This document shows, one piece after another, positions 26,335 to 33,986 of a stretch of 64,000 bases of DNA; the stretch's first letter is position 1, and each line of letters starts with the position of its first letter. The notes under the pieces were generated by a model. The model was not told where the DNA came from. It was given only the letters and a program-made list of their open reading frames with translations, and did no database searches. Source of the DNA: Thiosocius sp963759055 (GTDB lineage Bacteria; Pseudomonadota; Gammaproteobacteria; Chromatiales; Chromatiaceae); the NCBI GenBank assembly GCA_963759055.1, contig CAVWYD010000009.1, positions 62,001 through 126,000 on the forward strand, given 5' to 3'. The translations under genes were made by a program, and so were the position numbers.

Positions 26335-27608
26335 GTGCGCCCTCTGTCGAAAAAGGTATTCAGGCAATCAAGGGGCAGATCGACGCACCGGTTGCGAGTT
26401 TCTTCAGCGCCTGTGTACATTGCGGCCTGTGTGCCGAGGCCTGCCTTTTCTATACCGAGACCGGTGATCCCAAGTACACGCCGATCAACAAGGTCGAGCC
26501 CATGCGTCGCATCTGGGAACGCGAGTACACCCTGTTCGGCAAGGCCAAGGCCGCCCTGGGACTGTCGAAAGAGGTGGACGCGGACACCTTCGCCGAGTGG
26601 GAGACCCTGGTCTACGACGGTTGCACGCTGTGTGGACGATGCTCTCTGGTGTGCCCGGTTGGCAACGACATCTCCGGCATGATCCGCAAGATCCGCGAGG
26701 GTTTTGCCGCGGCGGGTTATGCACCCGAGGGCCTGATCGGTGCCAGCACGAGGGCGGTGGAGATCGGTAGCCCGATGGGCGTCAAGCTGCCGGCTGTGCA
26801 GGCGCAGATCAAACACCTGCAGAAAAACACCGGCCTGGACGTCCCGATAGATGCCAAGGGTGCGGAGTACCTGGTGCTTTTGTCGTCCATGGAAATCATG
26901 AACTTCCCGGAATACCTGGAAGCCATTGCGCGCATCATGCATCAGGCCGGCAAGACCTGGACCATAGCCTCCAAGGCGTTTGAGGCGACCAACAGTGGCA
27001 TCCAGATCGGTGTATCCGATATTGCGAAGCTGCTGGTCAGCCGGGTTGTGGATGCCGCCGACGAACTGGGCGTGAAGACCGTGATCAGCCCGGAGTGCGG
27101 TCACGCATTCACCGCCATCCGCTGGGATGGTGCGAATCTGATCGGAAGGCCTTATGGATTCGAGGTCAAGCATATCCTCGAGGTGCTGGATGAGTTTGTG
27201 AAAAAGGGCCTCATCAAGACCAAGGGCATGGAAGACGCGAAACTCACCTACCACGACCCCTGCCAGATCGCGCGCAAGGGTGGTGTGGTGGAACAACCAC
27301 GTAACCTGCTGAACAAGATCGCCAGCAACTTCGTCGAGATGGAAGAGGCAGGTGAAATGAACTGGTGCTGTGGCGGTGGCGGCGGTGTCAGCGCCAATGA
27401 GCGCGCAGACGAACTCAAGCTGACCGCATTCAATCGCAAGAAGGCACAACTCGAGGCGCTGGGTGTGGACACCCTTGTAACCGCCTGCGCCAACTGCCGT
27501 CTGACGCTGGAAGAGGGATTGGAGGAAAACAATATGGATATCCCGATCGTCGGTCTGACCGAGATGCTCGCAGAGCATCTGATTGAGGACGACAAGGAGC
27601 GGGCATGA
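26331..27608 (+). CDS. isp2: Isp2, HdrD/DsrK-like iron-sulfur protein
   Basis: The protein has 425 residues. The N-terminal part holds two [4Fe-4S] ferredoxin motifs, CVHCGLCAEAC (about residue 27) and CTLCGRCSLVCP (about residue 100). Two CCG domains follow, with NWCCGGGGG and TACANC in the C-terminal one and SPECGHAF with YHDPC in the others. In HdrD and DsrK these domains bind a special cluster that reduces disulfides or DsrC trisulfide. It is cytoplasmic and paired with Isp1. The dsrC paralogue upstream makes a disulfide-type substrate attractive, though none is proven for Isp2. Confidence 0.94.
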   Translation: MSAPSVEKGIQAIKGQIDAPVASFFSACVHCGLCAEACLFYTETGDPKYTPINKVEPMRRIWEREYTLFGKAKAALGLSKEVDADTFAEWETLVYDGCTLCGRCSLVCPVGNDISGMIRKIREGFAAAGYAPEGLIGASTRAVEIGSPMGVKLPAVQAQIKHLQKNTGLDVPIDAKGAEYLVLLSSMEIMNFPEYLEAIARIMHQAGKTWTIASKAFEATNSGIQIGVSDIAKLLVSRVVDAADELGVKTVISPECGHAFTAIRWDGANLIGRPYGFEVKHILEVLDEFVKKGLIKTKGMEDAKLTYHDPCQIARKGGVVEQPRNLLNKIASNFVEMEEAGEMNWCCGGGGGVSANERADELKLTAFNRKKAQLEALGVDTLVTACANCRLTLEEGLEENNMDIPIVGLTEMLAEHLIEDDKERA

Positions 27609-28063
27609 TGGGCAGCATCAGCAATGACAAGCAGTTCCGTGATGCGCTGAACGGCCTGAATGCTCAGCGACAGCGCCTTGTAGGTGCGCTGTTCGTCGAG
27701 AACGTTCTGGGCCTCACTGAGGATCCGCGTGTGGCCCGGTCTTTGATTGCGGCCAAGGACACGCAACTGGGCGAGGAAGCCCTGAACCTGGCCCGGCGCA
27801 GCGCCAAGGCAGCCAGCCTGGAGGCGCATACCCGCTGCGGCTCCGATGGCGAGTGGACCGATCAGGCGGGCTATTTCGTTGCACGTGCTGCTGAGGCCTG
27901 CCTGGAACCGGAGGGCCGTTCGCAGGGCAAGGGCGCGGCCTGGAAGGCGGCGATGAGTGCGCGTATGGCGCGTACCTGCCTGGCCGCCGACAGCGACGAG
28001 GATGCGCATGACACGGAAAGCCAGGCGCAATATCAAATCTTGACCAGCTATCTGGATGCATGA
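27605..28063 (+). CDS. Hypothetical protein between isp2 and hynL
   Basis: The protein has 152 residues of unrecognised family. It is soluble and helical, rich in Ala, Leu and charged residues, with no signal or membrane segment. Three cysteines are present (THTRCGSD-like, EACLEP, ARTCLA) but they form no known metal motif. The start ATG overlaps the isp2 stop by four bases and its stop lies ten bases before hynL, so it is an integral operon member under translational coupling. A role in assembling the large subunit or as an additional subunit is possible; neither can be shown here. Confidence 0.8.
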   Translation: MMGSISNDKQFRDALNGLNAQRQRLVGALFVENVLGLTEDPRVARSLIAAKDTQLGEEALNLARRSAKAASLEAHTRCGSDGEWTDQAGYFVARAAEACLEPEGRSQGKGAAWKAAMSARMARTCLAADSDEDAHDTESQAQYQILTSYLDA

Positions 28064-28073
28064 GGACCAAGCC

Positions 28074-29816
28074 ATGAGTGAACGCGTCGTCGTCGACCCC
28101 ATCACACGAATCGAGGGGCATCTGCGCATCGAGGCGCAGATGAATGGCAACCAGATCGAGTCTGCCTATTCTTCGGGCACCATGGTCAGAGGAATCGAAC
28201 TCATCATGCGCGACCGCGACCCGCGTGATGCCTGGGCCTTTGCGCAGCGCATCTGCGGTGTCTGCACCCTGGTGCATGGCATTGCCTCCGTGCGCGCTGT
28301 AGAGGATGCGCTGGATTACGAGATTCCGGCCAACGCCCAGTTGGTTCGCAACCTGATGATTGCGGCTCAGTATGTCCATGATCATGTGATGCACTTTTAT
28401 CACCTGCATGCCCTGGACTGGGTGGACGTGGTTTCGGCACTCGGCGCCGACCCCAAAGCGACTGCAGAGCTTGCACAAAGCCTCTCGAGCTGGCCGAAGG
28501 CCTCACCGGGCTATTTCGCAGACATGCAGAAGAAGCTCAAGACTTTCGTCGAGGCCGGCCAGTTGGGTATCTTCGCCAAGGCCTATTGGGGACATCCTGC
28601 CTACAAGCTGCCGCCTGAGGCCAACCTGATGGCGGTCACGCACTATATTGAGGCACTCGAATGGCAGCGTGACGTGGTAAAGCTGCATGCCGTCTTCGGT
28701 GGCAAGAACCCACATCCGATGTTCCTGGTCGGCGGCACGCCGAACCCCATCGATCTCGAATCGGATTCGGCCGTCAATGCGAAGAAGCTGGCCCTGGTTC
28801 AGTCGATCATCGACCAGATGCGTACCTTCGTGGATCAGGTATATGTGCCGGACACACTGGCGGTCGCCGGGTTCTACCCCGAATGGTTCGAGCGCGGTGA
28901 GGGTCTGGGCAATTTCCTGGTCGTCGGTGATTTTCCGTCCGCCGAGGCGGGTTCCGATCTGCGCGACCCGATGAGCTGGTGGATACCACCGGGGGCGATC
29001 CTTGGTCGTAATCTGGATGAGGTGCATGAGGTTGATCTGCGCGCCGACTCCGAGATTCAGGAGTTCGTCTCGCACAGTTGGTACGAGTATGAAGAGGGCA
29101 AGGACAAGGGACTGCACCCCTGGAAGGGCGAGACCAGCTTCGACTACAAGGGTCGCGGTGGACCGGATACCCCCTACAAACAGCTGAATGTCGAAGATGG
29201 CTATTCCTGGTTGAAGGCACCGCGGTGGAAGGGGAATGCGATGGAGGTGGGTCCCCTGGCACGGGTCCTGCTGCTCTATGCGAAGGGTGATGAGGCCACG
29301 CAGGAACTGGTGAACTCGACCCTGAGCACACTGGGTGCGGACAAACGCGCACTGTTCTCTACCCTGGGCCGCACCGCGGCACGTACGCTCGAGACCAAGT
29401 TGATTGCGGACAAGATGCAGACATGGATGGACACCCTGATGGCCAACATCAAGGCCGGCAACACACGCACATTCAACGAGAAAAAGTGGGATCCGTCCGG
29501 CTGGCCGAAGGAGGCCAGGGGCGTCGGCTTCACGGAGGCGCCAAGGGGTGGTCTGGCGCACTACATCGTGATCAAGGACCAGAAGATAGACAACTACCAG
29601 GCCGTGGTGCCGTCGACCTGGAATGCCGGTCCGCGTGACCCCGAGAACAAGGCAGGCGCCTACGAGGCCGCATTGCAGGACAATCACCAACTGCACGACC
29701 CCAAGCAGCCGGTCGAGATCCTGCGCACGATACACAGCTTCGACCCCTGTATCGCCTGTGCGGTGCATCTCACGGATGAGGATGGCGACGAGATGCTGCA
29801 GGTCAAGATCAAGTGA
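28074..29816 (+). CDS. hynL: [NiFe] hydrogenase large subunit, Isp-linked (HynL/HydL type)
   Basis: The protein has 580 residues. The N-terminal RIEGH and the CGVC motif (RICGVCTLVHG) give the first two nickel cysteines, and DPCIACAVH near the C-terminus gives the other two. The residues after that histidine (LTDEDGDEMLQVKIK) are the tail the maturation protease should remove. The start ATG 28074 has a GAGGA site seven bases upstream; an earlier ATG at 28056 overlaps the previous gene and lacks one. It oxidises or evolves H2 in the periplasm together with HynS. Confidence 0.97.
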   Translation: MSERVVVDPITRIEGHLRIEAQMNGNQIESAYSSGTMVRGIELIMRDRDPRDAWAFAQRICGVCTLVHGIASVRAVEDALDYEIPANAQLVRNLMIAAQYVHDHVMHFYHLHALDWVDVVSALGADPKATAELAQSLSSWPKASPGYFADMQKKLKTFVEAGQLGIFAKAYWGHPAYKLPPEANLMAVTHYIEALEWQRDVVKLHAVFGGKNPHPMFLVGGTPNPIDLESDSAVNAKKLALVQSIIDQMRTFVDQVYVPDTLAVAGFYPEWFERGEGLGNFLVVGDFPSAEAGSDLRDPMSWWIPPGAILGRNLDEVHEVDLRADSEIQEFVSHSWYEYEEGKDKGLHPWKGETSFDYKGRGGPDTPYKQLNVEDGYSWLKAPRWKGNAMEVGPLARVLLLYAKGDEATQELVNSTLSTLGADKRALFSTLGRTAARTLETKLIADKMQTWMDTLMANIKAGNTRTFNEKKWDPSGWPKEARGVGFTEAPRGGLAHYIVIKDQKIDNYQAVVPSTWNAGPRDPENKAGAYEAALQDNHQLHDPKQPVEILRTIHSFDPCIACAVHLTDEDGDEMLQVKIK

Positions 29817-29834
29817 TCTGACCGGGTCTGGAAT

Positions 29835-29924
29835 GGCGGGCACAGCCCGCCTACCGAGCGGGTAGTCATTTATAAGATATGTAGGTCGGGCTGCGCCCGG
29901 CACGAATCGGCAGGCAAAGCCTGC
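29835..29924. repeat. Cluster of three short palindromes between hynL and hypE
   Basis: Three hairpins stand in a row: GGCGGGC-ACA-GCCCGCC (29835-29851), CGGGC-TGC-GCCCG (29887-29899) and GCAGGC-AAA-GCCTGC (29910-29924). The last is nearly the same as the one after clc at 19292-19308. They fill the gap before hypE and could shield the hynL 3' end or lower hypE expression. Confidence 0.7.
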
Positions 29925-29950
29925 TCTCCGATAGTCTCGATTCTCCGGAG

Positions 29951-30961
29951 GTGTTGGTGCAGGACACCCATATCAGCCTGGCCCATGGCAATGGCGGGCG
30001 TTTGATGCGCGAACTGATCAAAGACATCTTCGCGCGTCATCTCGGTACGGAGCAGCTCGACGTCCAGGTCGACGCAGCCAGAATCGCGCTTCCACCGGGG
30101 CGCCAGCTGATCACGACAGATGGCTTCACGGTCCAGCCATTGGAGTTTCCCGGTGGTGACATCGGCACTCTGGCAGTCCACGGGACCTGTAACGACCTGG
30201 CCGTATCCGGCGCTACACCTCATGTCCTGACGCTCAACGCCTTTATCGAGGAAGGCCTCGAGGTCACTCTGCTCGACCGTCTGGTTGCGTCGATTGCGCG
30301 TGCGGCCGCCGAGACCGGCGTCGCCGTCGTCGCCGGCGACACCAAGGTGCTTCGTCGTGGCGAAGGCGGCGGTCTGTACCTGGCGACCACCGGTGTCGGC
30401 GTGGCGCCACCCGATCTCGATCTCTCGATGGCGAACATCAGGCCGGGCGACAGGATCCTGGTCAGTGGTCCGGTCGGTGATCACGGCATCGCGGTGATGC
30501 TCGCGCGCGAGGAGTTCGGAATGCGCGGTGATCTGCAATCGGATGCGGCCAATGTACTGCCCCTGACGCAGGCCGCCGCCGCTTTTCCCGGCCTGCGCTT
30601 CATGCGCGATCCCACGCGCGGTGGCCTGGCTACCGTGATGCATGAGTTGATGCATGTGACCGGTCTGCAGGTCCGGCTGCGGCAACTGGATATACCGGTA
30701 CACGACGCCGTCAACTCGGTGTGCGAGATGCTGGGTTACGACCCACTGTACCTTGCCTGTGAGGGAAGGGTGGTGGCGGTCGTCGAAGCGGGTGCCGCTG
30801 ATCGGCTGCTCTCTAGCTGGCAGGCCCTGCCTGGCGGGCGGGAAGCGGCCTGTGTGGGTGAATTGGTCAAAGGGCGCGAGCGCGTGATCCTGGTCACCGA
30901 ACTGGGTGGCGAGCGCATTCTCGAGGAGCTTGAGGATGATCCGCTGCCGCGGATCTGCTGA
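29951..30961 (+). CDS. hypE: Hydrogenase maturation enzyme HypE
   Basis: The protein has 336 residues and belongs to the PurM/ThiL-like ATP-binding family. HypE dehydrates its C-terminal thiocarbamoyl-cysteine to thiocyanate, the source of the active-site cyanides. Visible motifs are LAHGNGGRLMREL, VHGTCNDLAVSGA, AGDTKVLRRG, PTRGGLATVMHE and the essential terminal PRIC ending in cysteine. The start is a GTG; a GGAGG at 29947-29951 means the functional codon may be the GTG at 29957. It is last in the plus-strand hydrogenase cluster. HypF, which loads the carbamoyl group, is not in this window. Confidence 0.95.
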   Translation: MLVQDTHISLAHGNGGRLMRELIKDIFARHLGTEQLDVQVDAARIALPPGRQLITTDGFTVQPLEFPGGDIGTLAVHGTCNDLAVSGATPHVLTLNAFIEEGLEVTLLDRLVASIARAAAETGVAVVAGDTKVLRRGEGGGLYLATTGVGVAPPDLDLSMANIRPGDRILVSGPVGDHGIAVMLAREEFGMRGDLQSDAANVLPLTQAAAAFPGLRFMRDPTRGGLATVMHELMHVTGLQVRLRQLDIPVHDAVNSVCEMLGYDPLYLACEGRVVAVVEAGAADRLLSSWQALPGGREAACVGELVKGRERVILVTELGGERILEELEDDPLPRIC

Positions 30962-30987
30962 TATATCAGAGATTGGGCGACGTTCTG

Positions 30988-31150
30988 GGAACGCAGAGGA
31001 CGCAAAGGAGCGCAGAGATCGCAGAGGAAAGATTTGCTGTGACGTCCGGATATGGCACACCACGCTTGTCTATCGAGAAACGGATCGTTATTGAATTCTG
31101 GCGATAGTTTACTTTGCGGACTTTGCGTTTCTCAGCGTCCTTTGCGTTCC
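30988..31150. repeat. Inverted pair of GCAGAG/GCAAAG-type repeats downstream of hypE
   Basis: A left arm at 30988-31030 (GGAACGCAGAGGACGCAAAG and onward) is matched, with several mismatches, by the reverse complement of 31111-31150 (GGAACGCAAAGGACGCTGAG). The spacer of about 80 bases has no gene. This type of short-period repeat is seen between genes of many gammaproteobacteria; its function is unknown. Confidence 0.7.
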
Positions 31151-31171
31151 AAGTCCCAGCACATCAGTAGA

Positions 31172-31200
31172 ACAAAAAAGGGGCCCCGAAGGGCCCCTCG
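31172..31200 (-). terminator. Rho-independent terminator of fccAB
   Basis: Read on the minus strand, a GC-rich stem (GAGGGGCCC, loop TTC, GGGGCCCC) is followed by a run of six T. It lies 31 bases after the fccB stop. Confidence 0.9.
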
Positions 31201-31230
31201 AACTTTCCAGTGGAAAGACTTGGTTGGGGA

Positions 31231-32502
31231 TCAACCCCAGCTGTCGTTCTTGATGTTTTCGAACCAGCTGTACGCGTAGTTGACCTCGCGGGCACGCATC
31301 TCGGGGCTGCTGTCTTTCGGTGTCAGGCCACCGGAGCCCTTGACCTTGCTCAGCTTGCCTTCCTTCAGGTCATAGACCATGGCAACCGAAATGGCGTCGT
31401 TCGGACCGACGATCGAGTAGCAGGTGTTGACCAGCGAAGGATCACCGGGCTCTTTGCCATTCAGCAGGGCGACGACGGCGGCAGCTGCGGTCTTGCCTTC
31501 CGAGTTTGCGGCGTAGCCGGACTTCGGCAGCGGCGAAGCGATCGACGCATCACCGATGACGTGAACGCCCTTGTGCATGGTCGACTCAAAGGTGCGGCCG
31601 TCGATCGGGCACCAGCCCTTGTCGTTGGTCAGGCCGGCCTTGATTGCGATCGCACCGGCCTGCTGTGCCGGGATGACGTTCGCCACATCGACCTTGTGCG
31701 CGGTATCACCCACGTACAGGGTGTTGCTGGCCGCATCCACTCGGGTGACCTTGCCGCCGGCTTTTGCAGCAACCCACTCGATGTGGTTCGGGAAGTGCTT
31801 TGCAAAAGCCTGCTGGAACAGACCGAACTTCGAGAACTTGTCCTTGCTGTCCAGGATCATCACCTTGGACTTGGGCTTATGCTCCTGCAGATACATGGCG
31901 ATCTGGCAGGCGCGCTCGTATGGCCCGGGTGGGCAACGGAACGGGTTCGGTGGCGCGGCGATGGCGACAACACCACCGTCTTTCATGGCCTCGAGCTGCT
32001 TGCGCAGGAGGACGGTCTGCTCGCCGGCCTTCCAGGCGTGCGGCATGGCCTCCATTGCGGCGGCATCATAACCTTCGATGTTGTCCTTGAAGGAAATGCC
32101 GGGGGCAACAATGCAGCGGTCATAGGCGAAGCTCTGACCGCCGGCGGTCTTGACCATTTTGCCGGCTGCATCGATATCGGTGACTGTGTCGTGCACCACA
32201 TTGACACCGTGCCCCTTCAGGCCGTCGTAGTTGACCCGGATGGTATCCATCTTGCGGTGACCCGACAGGACCTCGTTGCTCAGGAAGCAGGTGTAGTATT
32301 CCTTGTTTGGCTCGATCAGCGTGACGTCGATCGAAGAATCGGCCATGCGGATGTACTTGGCAGCCGTTGCGCCGCCGACACCGCCGCCGACTACGACGAC
32401 CTTCTTGCTGGCCGCACCGACAATTGCAGGGAAGCCCAGTGCGCTTACGGCGGCGATGCCTCCGGTGGCCTGGATGAATTTTCTACGTGTGAAATTTGCC
32501 AT
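31231..32502 (-). CDS. fccB: Flavocytochrome c sulfide dehydrogenase, flavoprotein subunit FccB
   Basis: The protein has 423 residues. A Tat signal (TRRKFIQATGG) sends the FAD protein folded to the periplasm. The FAD-binding GGGVGGATAAKYIR opens the mature part. EYYTCFLSNEVLSG contains the cysteine that covalently holds FAD in characterised FccB. The two redox-active cysteines are in FRCPPGPYERA and NTCYSIVGPNDA. It oxidises sulfide to sulfur or polysulfide and passes electrons to FccA. It lies 17 bases after fccA in the same operon. Confidence 0.96.
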   Translation of the reverse strand: MANFTRRKFIQATGGIAAVSALGFPAIVGAASKKVVVVGGGVGGATAAKYIRMADSSIDVTLIEPNKEYYTCFLSNEVLSGHRKMDTIRVNYDGLKGHGVNVVHDTVTDIDAAGKMVKTAGGQSFAYDRCIVAPGISFKDNIEGYDAAAMEAMPHAWKAGEQTVLLRKQLEAMKDGGVVAIAAPPNPFRCPPGPYERACQIAMYLQEHKPKSKVMILDSKDKFSKFGLFQQAFAKHFPNHIEWVAAKAGGKVTRVDAASNTLYVGDTAHKVDVANVIPAQQAGAIAIKAGLTNDKGWCPIDGRTFESTMHKGVHVIGDASIASPLPKSGYAANSEGKTAAAAVVALLNGKEPGDPSLVNTCYSIVGPNDAISVAMVYDLKEGKLSKVKGSGGLTPKDSSPEMRAREVNYAYSWFENIKNDSWG

Positions 32503-32519
32503 TGTTTTATTCCCCCTGA

Positions 32520-33128
32520 TTACTGCTGGCTGGCGAAGAAGTTCAGCACGGCGTCGATCTCTTCGTCACTGAGCTTCTCGACCTGCTTCTTCATCTTCTT
32601 CGTCATCTCGCGATGACCGCTCCGGTAGTCGGCCATGGAGTACTGCAGCCACGGGAGCCACTGACCGGCCAGGATACCGGCGTCGTCGTCCGGCAGGGCG
32701 CCGTTCTCGTCGTGACACTTGGCACAGCCCTTGTCGTAGATGGCGGCACCGGCCTTTGCCTTGGCCGCATCATGCGGGACTTTGGCCTTGTAGACGGGCA
32801 TTTTGGCAAAGTAGGCACCCATCTGTTCGATCTGCTCGTCCGTGTAGCCTTTGGCGATACGGTTCATGATGGTCGCAGGACGCGCGTCTTCTGCGTGCTC
32901 CGCATCTTTCGGCAGCTTCTTGAAGCCCTCCATTGACTCGATGAAGTAAGCTTCGGAAATCCCGGCCAGGTTCGGCGAGGCGGGGCCTACGCTTTTACCA
33001 TTCGTGCCGTGGCAGCCGGCACAGGTGTCGGCCATTGCTTTGGCACTGGGTCCGGCCAGCACCTGGGTGGTGCCGACCATGAAGACAGAACCGATCAGCG
33101 CGACAAGCGCTTTTCTGTTGCAGCCCAT
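32520..33128 (-). CDS. fccA: Dihaem cytochrome c subunit FccA of sulfide dehydrogenase
   Basis: The protein has 202 residues with a Sec signal peptide (ALVALIGSVFMVGTTQVLA). Two CxxCH haem sites are present, CAGCHG near residue 36 and CAKCHD near residue 135, each with a downstream methionine in c4-type spacing. This two-domain cytochrome c4 fold is the electron acceptor of FccB. An FNR-type promoter lies upstream, and the ribosome-binding site TAGGAGG is strong. Confidence 0.93.
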   Translation of the reverse strand: MGCNRKALVALIGSVFMVGTTQVLAGPSAKAMADTCAGCHGTNGKSVGPASPNLAGISEAYFIESMEGFKKLPKDAEHAEDARPATIMNRIAKGYTDEQIEQMGAYFAKMPVYKAKVPHDAAKAKAGAAIYDKGCAKCHDENGALPDDDAGILAGQWLPWLQYSMADYRSGHREMTKKMKKQVEKLSDEEIDAVLNFFASQQ

Positions 33129-33217
33129 AATTCCTCCTAAGTTTCTCTTTGTGTTGGAAGGGTTTCTTGGTCATCGGCCCTAGCGGCCGGGTTATCTTTC
33201 TTATTTCCGAGCGGATC

Positions 33218-33259
33218 AATCTATCTGACGCCCGTGCGTCAGTATTTGACACAGATCAA
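33218..33259 (-). promoter_or_regulatory. FNR/Anr-type promoter of fccAB
   Basis: On the minus strand the site TTGAT-CTGT-GTCAA (33259-33246) matches the FNR/Anr consensus in nine of ten positions. A -10 hexamer TAGATT lies at 33223-33218. Taking the hexamer as -12 to -7 puts +1 at 33211 and the FNR box centre at exactly -41.5, the class II activator position. A second inverted repeat, CTGACGC-ACGG-GCGTCAG, sits between box and -10. The box overlaps the last codons of the upstream cytochrome gene. Confidence 0.75.
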
Positions 33260-33981
33260 TTCGAAAAGGCCTGGAACAGGCCGCCACCGCCCGGTTTGCC
33301 GCCTAGTCTAGCGTAATACACAGCCAATTCCTCAATTTCGTCGCGGGTTAACGATTTCGCGATGATACGCATACGGCTATAGACATCGTTTGCACGCTCT
33401 CCCTTGGCGTAATCCTTCATCGTGTTGACGAAGTATTTGACGTTCTGGCCTGCAATCGCCGGGACATCGATGATTGCGCCTTCGCCACGGGCGCCGTGAC
33501 AGGAGGCGCAGGGCTGGATCAGGCGGGTCTTGTCGCCGCGAAACACCAGTTTTATGGTGTCTTCGCTGACCGTTTCGTCTTCGTCAACCTCCACTTTGGG
33601 AATCGGTTGATCCGCATACCAGGCGGCCAGTGCCGCGAGCTGCTCGTCGGTAAGTCGCTCCACGGCTTCACTCATCTTTCTATTTTCGCGGCTGCCGTCC
33701 TTGTAGTCGCGCAGTTGCTTGAATGTATACGCAGCGACCTGTCCCGCGAGGGTCGGATGCTTGTCCCGATCCGGCTCAGCGCCCCGCTCGCCGTGACAAT
33801 CGGCGCAGGCATTGACGTCCTCGGTCTCGACCATCTCAATCTCGGAGCCGATTTTTGGATCTCCCTTTTTGACCAGACTGTGGGTCTCCACTGTCCAGGC
33901 GACGTTGGAAGATGGTGCGGCCTGGGCCAGACCGAGCGGCAGAAGTGCGGAAACAAGTATGATCAACCTACGTGTTTTCAT
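33256..33981 (-). CDS. Dihaem cytochrome c (c4-like), last gene of the oxidase operon
   Basis: The protein has 241 residues with a Sec signal (RRLIILVSALLPLGLAQAA). Two haem sites, CADCHG and CASCHG, each lie in a cytochrome c4-like domain with NRKMSEA and YSRMRI methionine regions. ATG 33981 was chosen because it opens the signal peptide; a longer frame would run into coxI. It begins five bases after the ba3 oxidase subunit I stop, so it is probably its electron donor. It could also accept electrons from FccAB encoded next door. Confidence 0.88.
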   Translation of the reverse strand: MKTRRLIILVSALLPLGLAQAAPSSNVAWTVETHSLVKKGDPKIGSEIEMVETEDVNACADCHGERGAEPDRDKHPTLAGQVAAYTFKQLRDYKDGSRENRKMSEAVERLTDEQLAALAAWYADQPIPKVEVDEDETVSEDTIKLVFRGDKTRLIQPCASCHGARGEGAIIDVPAIAGQNVKYFVNTMKDYAKGERANDVYSRMRIIAKSLTRDEIEELAVYYARLGGKPGGGGLFQAFSN

Positions 33982-33986
33982 TTTTA

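Noticed and set aside
28503..29903. 466-codon open frame antisense to hynL
   Set aside because: It lies opposite the certain hydrogenase large subunit. The translation is not protein-like and no ribosome-binding site is seen.
31210..32616. 468-codon open frame antisense to fccB
   Set aside because: It covers a verified flavoprotein gene and its terminator. Length is explained by codon bias of fccB on the opposite strand.
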